Shown one piece after another: positions 26,325 through 32,705 of a stretch of 42,325 nucleotides of DNA. Source of the DNA: Akkermansiaceae bacterium. Its GTDB lineage: Bacteria; Verrucomicrobiota; Verrucomicrobiia; Verrucomicrobiales; Akkermansiaceae. Under the pieces are notes generated by a model, which saw only the letters and a list, made by a program, of their open reading frames with translations, had not been told where the DNA came from and did no database searches. A program made the translations under genes and the position numbers. Position 1 is the first letter of the stretch; each line of letters opens with the position of its first letter. Location of the stretch: positions 1-42,325 of the forward strand of contig JAFLSS010000012.1 in the NCBI GenBank assembly GCA_022510805.1, written 5' to 3'.

Positions 26325-27107
26325 TCACATCACTGTCCAGAGCCGGCCGTTCTCCGCGCGGATGAGGCGGATGGGGAGCTTGTAGGTGCGGCGGAGATTC
26401 TCCTCGGTGAGGACTTCATCACGCGAGCCGTGGGCGAGTATTTGCCCCTCCCGCAGGATCATGCCCCGCGAGAACTCCGGCAGGATATCCTCGATGCGCT
26501 GCGTGATGAAGATGAGGGTGAGCTCCGGCCGCTGCTCGGCGAGGCGCCGGATGGTGCTGAGCAGGAATTCGCGCCCGGCGATGTCGAGAAACACGCTGGG
26601 TTCATCCAGGATCATGAGCTCGGGGTTGGTCATGAGCGCGCGGGCGATGAGCACCTTGACCTGCTCGCCGGAGCTCATGGTGGTGACCTTGCGCTCGCGG
26701 AGGTGGGAGGCCTGCAGGGCTTCCATGAGCTCTGCCGCGCGTGCTTCCTCTGCCTGAGTCGGGGTGCGGTAGAGGCCGATGGTCGCATCTGGCCCGGAGA
26801 GCACCATCTCCCGCCCGGTCCATTCGTGATCCCCGAGCCACTGGTGCATCAGCGGGCTCACCCAGGCGATCTTTTTGCGCAGCTCCTGCAGGTTCACGCT
26901 GCCGAAGCGGCTGCCGAGCACTTCTACCGTGGCGCCGAAGAGGGGCCAGGCATAGCCCATGAGCATGCGCACGAGCGTCGTTTTGCCGGCGCCGTTGGCT
27001 CCCAAGATAAAGCAGCGCTCGCCGCGCTTGACGCTCCAGTTGATTCCTTTGAGCACTTTGTTCCCGGAGAGGAACACCGTGGCGTTCTGCACATGGATGG
27101 CATTCAT
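26325..27107 (-). CDS. ABC-type ATPase, stand-alone (ModF/YlmA-like)
   Basis: This 260-residue nucleotide-binding domain has Walker A GANGAGKTT (about 36-44), a Q-loop region VSPLMHQWLG, signature MSSGEQ and Walker B LMILDEPSVFLD. The residue that is normally the switch histidine appears as glutamine: the segment reads FITQRIEDILPEF where family members have ITH. No permease gene is adjacent, as is usual for the ModF/YlmA type whose substrate is unclear. The ATG at 27107 follows the ilvC terminator by only a few bases, so it probably depends on read-through from ilvC or a promoter hidden in that region. A role in transport is not certain. The changed switch residue may slow hydrolysis. Confidence 0.85.
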   Translation of the reverse strand: MNAIHVQNATVFLSGNKVLKGINWSVKRGERCFILGANGAGKTTLVRMLMGYAWPLFGATVEVLGSRFGSVNLQELRKKIAWVSPLMHQWLGDHEWTGREMVLSGPDATIGLYRTPTQAEEARAAELMEALQASHLRERKVTTMSSGEQVKVLIARALMTNPELMILDEPSVFLDIAGREFLLSTIRRLAEQRPELTLIFITQRIEDILPEFSRGMILREGQILAHGSRDEVLTEENLRRTYKLPIRLIRAENGRLWTVM

Positions 27108-27111
27108 GGTA

Positions 27112-27152
27112 AAAAAGACCCGGGCGAGGGGCGCTGGCCTCTCGCCCGGGTG
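27112..27152 (-). terminator. Intrinsic terminator of ilvC abutting the next start codon
   Basis: On the minus strand an 11-bp stem (ACCCGGGCGAG / CTCGCCCGGGT, 27152-27118) is followed at once by CTTTTTT. The T-run (27117-27112) ends 4 bases before the ATG of the ABC ATPase at 27107. Such tight packing leaves no room for a separate promoter and suggests that downstream expression depends on partial read-through. Confidence 0.85.
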
Positions 27153-27169
27153 GAGAAAAAGGGGGGGGA

Positions 27170-28150
27170 TCAGTTGCGCTCGAAGAGAGAGCGGATCTTC
27201 TTGCCCACGATCTCGACCGGGTGGTCAGCCAGCGCAGCGCGCTTGGCCTGCAGGTTGGGAGCGCCGGCGGCGGCTTCCTCCAGCCACACGCGGGCGAACT
27301 CGCCGGTCTCGATGCGGCGCAGGGATTCCTTCATCTTCTCCTTCACCTCGGGGCCGAGGATCTGCGGGCCGTTGTAGTACTCGCCGAACTCAGCGGTGTT
27401 GGAGATGACGGAGTTCATGCGCTGAATGCCGCCGTTGTAGATCAGATCCACGATGAGCTTGGCCTCATGCACGCACTCGAAGTAGGCCATCTCGGCCGGG
27501 TAGCCGGCTTCGATCAGCGTCTCAAAACCATACTTCATGAGGTCCACCATGCCGCCGCAGAGCACGTTCTGCTCGCCGAAGAGATCCTCATACGTCTCCT
27601 GCGCCATGGTGCACTCCAGCACGCCGCCGCGGGTGAGCCCCTCGGCCTTGGCCATGGCCAGCGCCACCTCGCGGGCGTGGCCGCTGGGGTTCTGGAAGAC
27701 GGCGATGAGCCCGGGGCAGCCGAAGCCTTCCTCGAAGACGCGGCGCACCTCTGTGCCGGGGCCCTTGGGCGCCACCATGATCACATCCACATCTGCCGGC
27801 GGCTCGATGGTCTTGAACACGTAGGCAAAGCCGTGGGAGCAGCAGAGGGTCTTGCCCGCCTTCATGGCCGGCTTGATCTGGTTGGTGTACACCTCACCGT
27901 GCTTCTCATCAGGCAGCAGGAGGTGAATAATATCGCCGCGCTGTGCAGCCTCGTCCACGCTCACTACCTCAAAACCATCCTGCACGGCTGCATCCCAGCT
28001 CTTGCCCGGGCGCAGGCCGATGATGACGTGCACGCCGCTGTCGCGCATGCAGAGCGCCTGCGCGCGTCCCTGAGCCCCATAGCCGATCACGGCTACCGTC
28101 TTGCCATTCAGGACGCTGATGTCTGCGTCCTTATCGTGAAGAATATCCAT
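27170..28150 (-). CDS. ilvC: Ketol-acid reductoisomerase (class I)
   Basis: IlvC carries out the Mg-dependent isomerisation and NAD(P)H reduction of acetolactate or acetohydroxybutyrate in valine, leucine and isoleucine synthesis. The 326-residue, single-knot (class I) protein shows the Rossmann loop GYGAQGRAQA and the cofactor loop GLRPGKSWDAA; its Arg/Lys/Ser composition fits NADPH preference. Also present are HLLLPDEKHGEVY, the APKGPGTEVRR motif, and the acidic metal ligands in the ETYEDLFGEQNVLCGG and ECVHEAKLIVDLIYNGG helices. The gene stands alone here; ilvB and ilvH are not in the window. The leader holds a small hairpin (28177-28196), and there is no Shine-Dalgarno sequence. Confidence 0.98.
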   Translation of the reverse strand: MDILHDKDADISVLNGKTVAVIGYGAQGRAQALCMRDSGVHVIIGLRPGKSWDAAVQDGFEVVSVDEAAQRGDIIHLLLPDEKHGEVYTNQIKPAMKAGKTLCCSHGFAYVFKTIEPPADVDVIMVAPKGPGTEVRRVFEEGFGCPGLIAVFQNPSGHAREVALAMAKAEGLTRGGVLECTMAQETYEDLFGEQNVLCGGMVDLMKYGFETLIEAGYPAEMAYFECVHEAKLIVDLIYNGGIQRMNSVISNTAEFGEYYNGPQILGPEVKEKMKESLRRIETGEFARVWLEEAAAGAPNLQAKRAALADHPVEIVGKKIRSLFERN

Positions 28151-28176
28151 GTGTATATCCGGGTGTTAAAGTTGCG

Positions 28177-28196
28177 GCATCTGTTTTCTCAGATGC
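28177..28196 (-). promoter_or_regulatory. Hairpin in the ilvC leader
   Basis: A perfect 7-bp stem GCATCTG / CAGATGC with a 6-base loop lies 27 bases upstream of the ilvC start, inside the likely leader. There is no U-run after it, so it is not a terminator. It could affect mRNA stability or bind a regulator. Confidence 0.5.
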
Positions 28197-28204
28197 ACGG
28201 AGCA

Positions 28205-28233
28205 TAGCCTAGCATATTGAGTCATATTGTCAA
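28205..28233 (-). promoter_or_regulatory. Probable ilvC promoter
   Basis: TTGACA (28233-28228, minus strand) is a perfect -35. The -10 is unclear: TAGGCT at 16 bp (28211-28206) or a TATGCT further on (28206-28201). The stretch contains a direct repeat TATGCT-AGGC-TATGCT. Transcription would leave a leader of about 45 bases. Confidence 0.45.
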
Positions 28234-28279
28234 GCCTGCATCGCGGCTGCGGCGCTTCTCGGCAGAAGAAAATTTTTTC

Positions 28280-28308
28280 TCGCCAAGGGGAGGGAGAAGT
28301 GGTAGATT
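28280..28308 (+). promoter_or_regulatory. Promoter of the prepilin-like gene, leaderless geometry
   Basis: TCGCCA (28280-28285), a 17-bp spacer and TAGATT (28303-28308), with 9 bases to the ATG at 28318. A GGGGAG lies just before the ATG but is only 2 bases away, too close to act as a Shine-Dalgarno sequence. Confidence 0.6.
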
Positions 28309-28317
28309 AGGGGAGCT

Positions 28318-29046
28318 ATGAGATATCGCCGAACACACAGAGGATTTACGCTCATTGAAATTATTGTGGCTGTTGCTATAGTGGCAGTGCTTGTCACGAT
28401 AGCCGGTGGCGCCGTCTTCCGCCGCATGTCTTCGGGGGAGGTGGTGAAATGCCGCACCAATTTGGAGGAGCTGGTGAAGCTGGGTATCAAGTATAGTGAG
28501 GATCTGGGACACCAGAATCTGCTGCCCACCAGCGGGATGGATGATGATGAGGACACGCCCGAGATGGATGAGTCCGAAGGGTGGTGGCTGGCGCTCGCGC
28601 AGGAGCTGGATTCTACGGTGCTGCCGAATAAGAAGAAAAAAATGAAGTTGTCCGTGATTTTCCACTGCCCGAGCGACAAGCGCCGCGATGTGCCGCGCTC
28701 AGGTATCATGGAGGCAGATGAGAACACGGTGTCCTATGTGTCGTGGACAGATGCTTCTGAGCAGAAGCAAAACCCGAACTCACAGATCCGCATTGTGGGC
28801 AAAAAACGCCTGGACAACCTGCCTTGGCTGAGTGATGGTGTTCCGCAAAAAGGGCAGAGTGTGAATGATTATGATTCCTTCCGTTCGATGGTTGTCCCGG
28901 CGCTCAAGCGCCACAACAACACACTGCTGGTCGCCTACGCGAGCGGGCAGGTTCGCGCGTTTGAGACGGCCGAAATGGACACCAAGGAGCTTTTCCAAAA
29001 AATTAATCCTGACAAGCTGATCCCCCTGCGCAGGAAGCGCAAGTAA
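28318..29046 (+). CDS. Prepilin-type pseudopilin-like protein
   Basis: The 242-residue protein starts with a textbook type IV prepilin leader. MRYRRTHRG is cleaved after G9 before FTLIE, giving Phe at position 1 and Glu at position 5 of the mature protein, followed by the hydrophobic helix IIVAVAIVAVLVTIAGGAVF. The globular part is hydrophilic, with an acidic DDDEDTPEMDESEG loop and a basic C-terminus (LRRKRK). It resembles the many prepilin-like proteins of Verrucomicrobiota and Planctomycetota. It is probably handled by a prepilin peptidase and a type II secretion or pilus machine; the GspE/PilB-type ATPase at the start of the window is a candidate partner. The exact role is unknown. Confidence 0.88.
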   Translation: MRYRRTHRGFTLIEIIVAVAIVAVLVTIAGGAVFRRMSSGEVVKCRTNLEELVKLGIKYSEDLGHQNLLPTSGMDDDEDTPEMDESEGWWLALAQELDSTVLPNKKKKMKLSVIFHCPSDKRRDVPRSGIMEADENTVSYVSWTDASEQKQNPNSQIRIVGKKRLDNLPWLSDGVPQKGQSVNDYDSFRSMVVPALKRHNNTLLVAYASGQVRAFETAEMDTKELFQKINPDKLIPLRRKRK

Positions 29047-29058
29047 TGCGCCCCGCGC

Positions 29059-29077
29059 GGCGGGCGGCCGCCCTTTT
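29059..29077 (+). terminator. Possible weak terminator after the prepilin-like gene
   Basis: A GC-only hairpin GGCGG-GCGG-CCGCC is followed by CTTTTGTTGTT. The stem is short but stable and has a T-rich tail. It lies between the prepilin-like gene and tilS. Confidence 0.4.
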
Positions 29078-29092
29078 GTTGTTGTGAGAGGC

Positions 29093-30064
29093 ATGCATGC
29101 TTCGCTTCCCCTCCATGCAGCCTGCGCCCCGTGGCTGAAGCAGCCTGTGGCGCTGGGGCTGAGTGGCGGGCGGGATTCTGTGGCGCTGTTGCGCGCGCTC
29201 TGCATGGGTGGGGTGCGCGTGTTTGCCTGCCATGTGCACCATGGTATCCGCGGCGAGGAGGCTGATGCTGATGCCGCATTTTGCGCGGAGCTGTGCGCCG
29301 GGTTCGGCGTGCCCTGCGCGGTGTATCGGGCAGATGTGCCGGCTCTGGCCGCTGCGGCCGGGGAGTCCCTGGAGACGGCGGCTCGCCGCGAGCGCCGCCG
29401 GCTGCTGGCCGAGCATGCGCGCCGCTGCGGCTGCGGGGTGGTGGCGCTGGCGCATCATGCGGATGACCAGGCGGAGACTGTGCTGTTCCACTTGGCGCGC
29501 GGCTCTGCCGGGCTGCGGGGGATGCTGCCTGTCAGTGAGGCGGAGGGGCTGGTGTGGCTGCGCCCCTTGCTGGATACCCGGCGGGCGCAGATCACCGCTT
29601 GGCTGCAGGAGCTCGGCCAGGCCTGGCGTGAGGATGCCTCCAATGCGCTGGCAGATGTGACGCGCAACGCGCTGCGCCTGCGTGTGCTGCCGGAGCTGGA
29701 GGCCGCGCTGGGGCGGGAGGTCGCGCCTGTGCTGTGCCGCTCTGCTCGCTTGCAGGGGGAGGTGGCGCTGGCGCTGCATGCGGCGCTGGAGGCGCTGCCC
29801 ACGCGGGATCCGCAGGGGCGGCTGTATCTCCCTTTTCTGGAGGGGAAGCCGCAGGCGCTGCGCAAGGCGGTTGTGCATGATTTTTTGCAGCGCGCCGGCG
29901 TGGGGGATCTGAGTGAGCGCGCGGTGCTTGGCGTGTGTGAGCTGCTGGAGCCCGGGGCGCGCCGCTCATGCTGCAATCTGCCCGGCGGGTTGCGCGCCTG
30001 CCGCCGCCACAAGCGCTTGGTGGTGGAGCCTCAGCGGCCGCTGGCCGGGGGGGAGGAGGATTAG
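29093..30064 (+). CDS. tilS: tRNA(Ile)-lysidine synthetase
   Basis: TilS modifies the wobble cytidine of tRNA-Ile(CAU) to lysidine with ATP and lysine, so that it reads AUA as isoleucine. The protein of 323 residues has the N-type ATP pyrophosphatase loop LSGGRDSVAL. The family segments HVHHGIRGEEAD, ETAARRERRRLL and ALAHHADDQAETVLFHLARG, and the WREDASN region, are also present. The C-terminal part is shorter than in E. coli TilS (432 residues). The start is uncertain between ATG 29093 and GTG 29084, which differ by three residues. Its 3' end overlaps the convergent ruvC by 4 bases. Its substrate tRNA is charged by IleS, also in the window, but the two are not linked. Confidence 0.94.
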   Translation: MHASLPLHAACAPWLKQPVALGLSGGRDSVALLRALCMGGVRVFACHVHHGIRGEEADADAAFCAELCAGFGVPCAVYRADVPALAAAAGESLETAARRERRRLLAEHARRCGCGVVALAHHADDQAETVLFHLARGSAGLRGMLPVSEAEGLVWLRPLLDTRRAQITAWLQELGQAWREDASNALADVTRNALRLRVLPELEAALGREVAPVLCRSARLQGEVALALHAALEALPTRDPQGRLYLPFLEGKPQALRKAVVHDFLQRAGVGDLSERAVLGVCELLEPGARRSCCNLPGGLRACRRHKRLVVEPQRPLAGGEED

Positions 30065-30567
30065 ATGTATTTCCGCTTGGCAAAGGCGTGTGCCTGCAGC
30101 GGGTTGAGCGCGGACAAGTGGGCGTAGCCGATGGCGAGCGCATCGGCCGCATCGGGCGCGGGTGTTTCATCCAAGCCGAGGATGGCGCGCATCATGAAAG
30201 CCACTTGGCTCTTGTCGGCATGGCCGCGCCCCACTGCCGCCTGTTTCACACAGAGGGGCGGGTATTCCATGATCGCGAGTCCCTTTTCCGCCGCGGCGAT
30301 CACCGTGGCCGCGCGCGCGGAGCCCATGCTGATGGCCGTGCGGTGCGACTGCACGTAGATGATGGCCTCGATGGCGAGCTCATCGGGCTGCCAGGTGTCG
30401 ATGAGCGCGCACACATGCCGGTGAATCTCCAGCAGGCAGGCGCTTTGCGGCAGATCCTTTTTGAGCGAGAGCGTGCCGTACTCCAGCGCGCGCGCCTCGC
30501 GGTAATCCCCCTCCAGCACGGCATAGCCCGTGTTGCGGATGGCGGGGTCGATGCTGATGACTCGCAT
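30061..30567 (-). CDS. ruvC: Crossover junction endodeoxyribonuclease RuvC
   Basis: RuvC cuts Holliday junctions during recombinational repair. The 168-residue protein has the RNase H-like fold with all four acidic catalytic residues visible: D7 (ISIDPAIRNTGY), E67 (LAIEAIIY), and D139 and D142 (PAPDAADALA). The length is normal. Its stop overlaps that of the convergent tilS by 4 bases. It lies 27 bases after the helicase gene on the same strand and is probably co-transcribed with it. ruvA and ruvB are not in the window. Confidence 0.97.
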   Translation of the reverse strand: MRVISIDPAIRNTGYAVLEGDYREARALEYGTLSLKKDLPQSACLLEIHRHVCALIDTWQPDELAIEAIIYVQSHRTAISMGSARAATVIAAAEKGLAIMEYPPLCVKQAAVGRGHADKSQVAFMMRAILGLDETPAPDAADALAIGYAHLSALNPLQAHAFAKRKYI

Positions 30568-30594
30568 GAGGGATCGCGGGGGCGGGGCTTTTCT

Positions 30595-31794
30595 TTAGCG
30601 GCGTTTGCGCGGCCTGGCGGCAGGGCGCGGCTTGCGCAGAGGCTTGGCCCCGGCATCCAGCAGCGCCGTGTAGGCGTAGTTGAAGCCCTCCAGGCGGCGG
30701 CGCTCGATGCTGCGGTTGATAAAGCTCTCCACACTCTTGGCAAAGTCAAGCTCATCTGCCGTGAGCAGGGTGAAGGCATCCCCCTGCGCCTCCGCGCGCC
30801 CCGTGCGGCCGATGCGGTGCACATAGTCCTCCGGGTTTTCCGGCACGCGGTAGTTGATGACATGCGTCACATCGGTGATATCGATACCGCGCGCGGCCAC
30901 ATCCGTGGCGACCATGATGCGGTACTTATCCTCCTTGAAGCCCTTGAGCGCGGCCATGCGCTCCGCCTGAGCGATGTCGGAGTGCATCACCGTGACCTGC
31001 TTGTCCCAGCCATTGTTGCAGAGCATCGTGGCCACAGAGTCCGCCTCCTTGCGCGTGCGGGTGAACACCATGAGATTGTGGAACGGCGTGGCTTTGATCA
31101 GCGCCAGCAGCAGTTCGTCTCTCTGATCCAGCCCCACGGGGTAGAACGCATGGGAGATGGTGCTTGCCACCTCTCGGCGAGCGATGGAGACCTCCTCCGG
31201 GTTGGTGAGGCACCACTTGGCAAAGCCTTGCAGCACCTGCGGCATGGTGGCCGAGAAGAACAGCGTCTGCCGCCCCTCCCACGGGCAGAGATTCACAATC
31301 TTGCGCACAATGGGCAGGAAACCCATATCCGTCATGCGGTCCACCTCATCGAGCACGAGCGTCTTTACCTCCTTGAACTTCATGTTGCCGCGGTAGAAGT
31401 GATCCACCAAGCGGCCGGGGGTGGCCACCACGACATCTACCCCCTTCTTGAGCGCCTCTGTCTGCTGGCCGTAGCCGACCCCGCCGTAGAGCAGGCCCAC
31501 GGTGATATCCGTGTGCGCGGCATAGGTGCGGAACGACTCTGCGAGCTGATCAGCCAGCTCGCGCGTGGGCTCAAGCACAAGCACCTGCGGCTGGCCGGTG
31601 TGCTGGATGCGGGTCAGAAGCGGCAGAGCAAAAGCGGCGGATTTGCCGGTGCCTGTCTGCGAGGCGCCGATGACATCCCGCCCTTGCAGGATGAGGGGAA
31701 TGGCTTTTTCCTGAATGGGGGTAGGGGAGGTGTAGCCGCAGTCTTGCACGGCTTGCAGTACAGGGGCTGCCAGGCCCAGTTCTTCGAATGTCAT
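30595..31794 (-). CDS. DEAD-box-type RNA helicase with a DEVD motif II
   Basis: This RhlE-like ATP-dependent RNA helicase of 399 residues would act in RNA unwinding, ribosome assembly or RNA decay. It shows the Q motif (YTSPTPIQEKAIP), motif I ASQTGTGKS (about 44-52), PTRELA, TPGR, motif II DEVD (149-152) in place of DEAD, SAT, and the C-terminal motifs VATDVAARGID and HRIGRTGRA. The tail is short and basic (RKPRPAARPRKRR), useful for RNA binding. The Ala-to-Val change in motif II is conservative and occurs in some family members. The gene begins 23 bases after the hydrolase stop; a weak -10-like TAGATA sits 9 bases before its ATG. Confidence 0.95.
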   Translation of the reverse strand: MTFEELGLAAPVLQAVQDCGYTSPTPIQEKAIPLILQGRDVIGASQTGTGKSAAFALPLLTRIQHTGQPQVLVLEPTRELADQLAESFRTYAAHTDITVGLLYGGVGYGQQTEALKKGVDVVVATPGRLVDHFYRGNMKFKEVKTLVLDEVDRMTDMGFLPIVRKIVNLCPWEGRQTLFFSATMPQVLQGFAKWCLTNPEEVSIARREVASTISHAFYPVGLDQRDELLLALIKATPFHNLMVFTRTRKEADSVATMLCNNGWDKQVTVMHSDIAQAERMAALKGFKEDKYRIMVATDVAARGIDITDVTHVINYRVPENPEDYVHRIGRTGRAEAQGDAFTLLTADELDFAKSVESFINRSIERRRLEGFNYAYTALLDAGAKPLRKPRPAARPRKRR

Positions 31795-31817
31795 GTGTGT
31801 CGTTATCTAGGTTGGGA

Positions 31818-32450
31818 TCACCCCTGTAGAAAGGGGTTGTTAAGTTCTTCGTCCCCCACGGTGGTGGAGGGGCCGTGCCCGGGGTGCACGCTCATCTGCG
31901 GCGGGAGGGGCAGGATCTTGCTGCGGATGCCGCGGGTCAGATCCGCGCTGCTGCCGCCCGGAAAATCTGAGCGGCCGATGGAGCCCGCAAACAGCACATC
32001 CCCGGAAAACAGCTCTCCCTCCTCCGGCAGCACGTACACGAGGCTGTCGCGCGAGTGCCCGGGTATATGCAGAATCTCCCAGCGCAGCCCGCCCCAGTCA
32101 GCCCGGGTGTCGCCGCCGCCCGCGGGGGCATCCACGGCAAATTCCTCCGGCGGGGCGATGCCCCATTGCCGGGCATTCTGCGCGAGGGTCAGCTCCGGCG
32201 TGTAAGGGGATGCGGCGTGTATGCTGCACCCTGTCGCGCGGCGGAGAGCCGCTGCATCCTGTATATGGTCAAAATGCTGGTGCGTGAGCAAGAGGTGCGT
32301 GAGGCGCGCGCCCTCGGGCAGCCGGCTCTGCGCCCAGGCTGCAAACCCGGCCGGGGCGTCCACAGCCAGCCATTCGCCGCCTGTGCCGCGCACGAGGTAG
32401 CCATTGCACATGAGCGCACCTCCTGTGTACACCATCATCTCCGTTGCCAT
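31818..32450 (-). CDS. Metallo-beta-lactamase-fold hydrolase (glyoxalase II-like)
   Basis: The 210-residue protein has the binuclear metal site of the family: THQHFDH (H57, H59, D61, H62), the histidine in HIPGHSRDSL, the aspartate in FSGDVLF and the histidine in HPGHGPSTT. The length and layout match the short glyoxalase II-like or thioester hydrolases; the true substrate is unknown. The ATG at 32450 is chosen because a strong promoter ends 9 bases before it. An in-frame ATG at 32489 would place the promoter inside the gene. The helicase and ruvC genes follow on the same strand with short gaps and probably belong to the same unit. Confidence 0.93.
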   Translation of the reverse strand: MATEMMVYTGGALMCNGYLVRGTGGEWLAVDAPAGFAAWAQSRLPEGARLTHLLLTHQHFDHIQDAAALRRATGCSIHAASPYTPELTLAQNARQWGIAPPEEFAVDAPAGGGDTRADWGGLRWEILHIPGHSRDSLVYVLPEEGELFSGDVLFAGSIGRSDFPGGSSADLTRGIRSKILPLPPQMSVHPGHGPSTTVGDEELNNPFLQG

Positions 32451-32459
32451 ATGCGCGCC

Positions 32460-32489
32460 ATCATACCACCGCCGCCCCTGAGCTGTCAA
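32460..32489 (-). promoter_or_regulatory. Promoter of the hydrolase-helicase-ruvC unit, leaderless geometry
   Basis: On the minus strand TTGACA (32489-32484), an 18-bp spacer and TATGAT (32465-32460), with 9 bases to the ATG at 32450. The same TATGAT and similar flanks (GGTATGAT, then GC-rich) occur at the suf promoter. Confidence 0.8.
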
Positions 32490-32612
32490 GCGTTAGGGGT
32501 GCTGAATTCAGGGGCTGACGCACATTTGGAGCCTCCCCCGTGGCCTGCCGCGCGCGCCCGCATCTTGCCTTTTTTCTGAAAAGGGTGCGCCGTGTGCTGC
32601 TGTTTTATTGGC

Positions 32613-32640
32613 TTGACAGGTGGGGCTGACTCACTAAAAT
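32613..32640 (+). promoter_or_regulatory. Promoter of the Sel1-repeat gene
   Basis: TTGACA (32613-32618), a 16-bp spacer and TAAAAT (32635-32640). Transcription should start near 32646-32648, right at the ATG of a short upstream ORF and about 55 bases before the main start. Confidence 0.7.
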
Positions 32641-32645
32641 GAATG

Positions 32646-32705
32646 ATGAACGAGTTTTGTTCCCGAAGAAATAATAAATCATACCCCCCCTCCAGACAAC
32701 GATGA
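32646..32705 (+). CDS. Possible 19-codon leader peptide overlapping the Sel1 gene
   Basis: From ATG 32646 a 19-codon frame (MNEFCSRRNNKSYPPSRQR) ends with a TGA that overlaps the ATG of the Sel1 gene by 4 bases (ATGA). The promoter places the transcript start at or near this ATG. It could be a leaderless upstream ORF whose translation delivers ribosomes to the main start. It is short, and chance cannot be excluded. Confidence 0.35.
   Translation: MNEFCSRRNNKSYPPSRQR

Noticed and set aside
29968..32205. A 745-codon open frame on the plus strand across ruvC, the helicase and the hydrolase
   Set aside because: Three well-supported genes run on the other strand here. The His/Gly/Ala-rich translation is a shadow of high-GC codon use.
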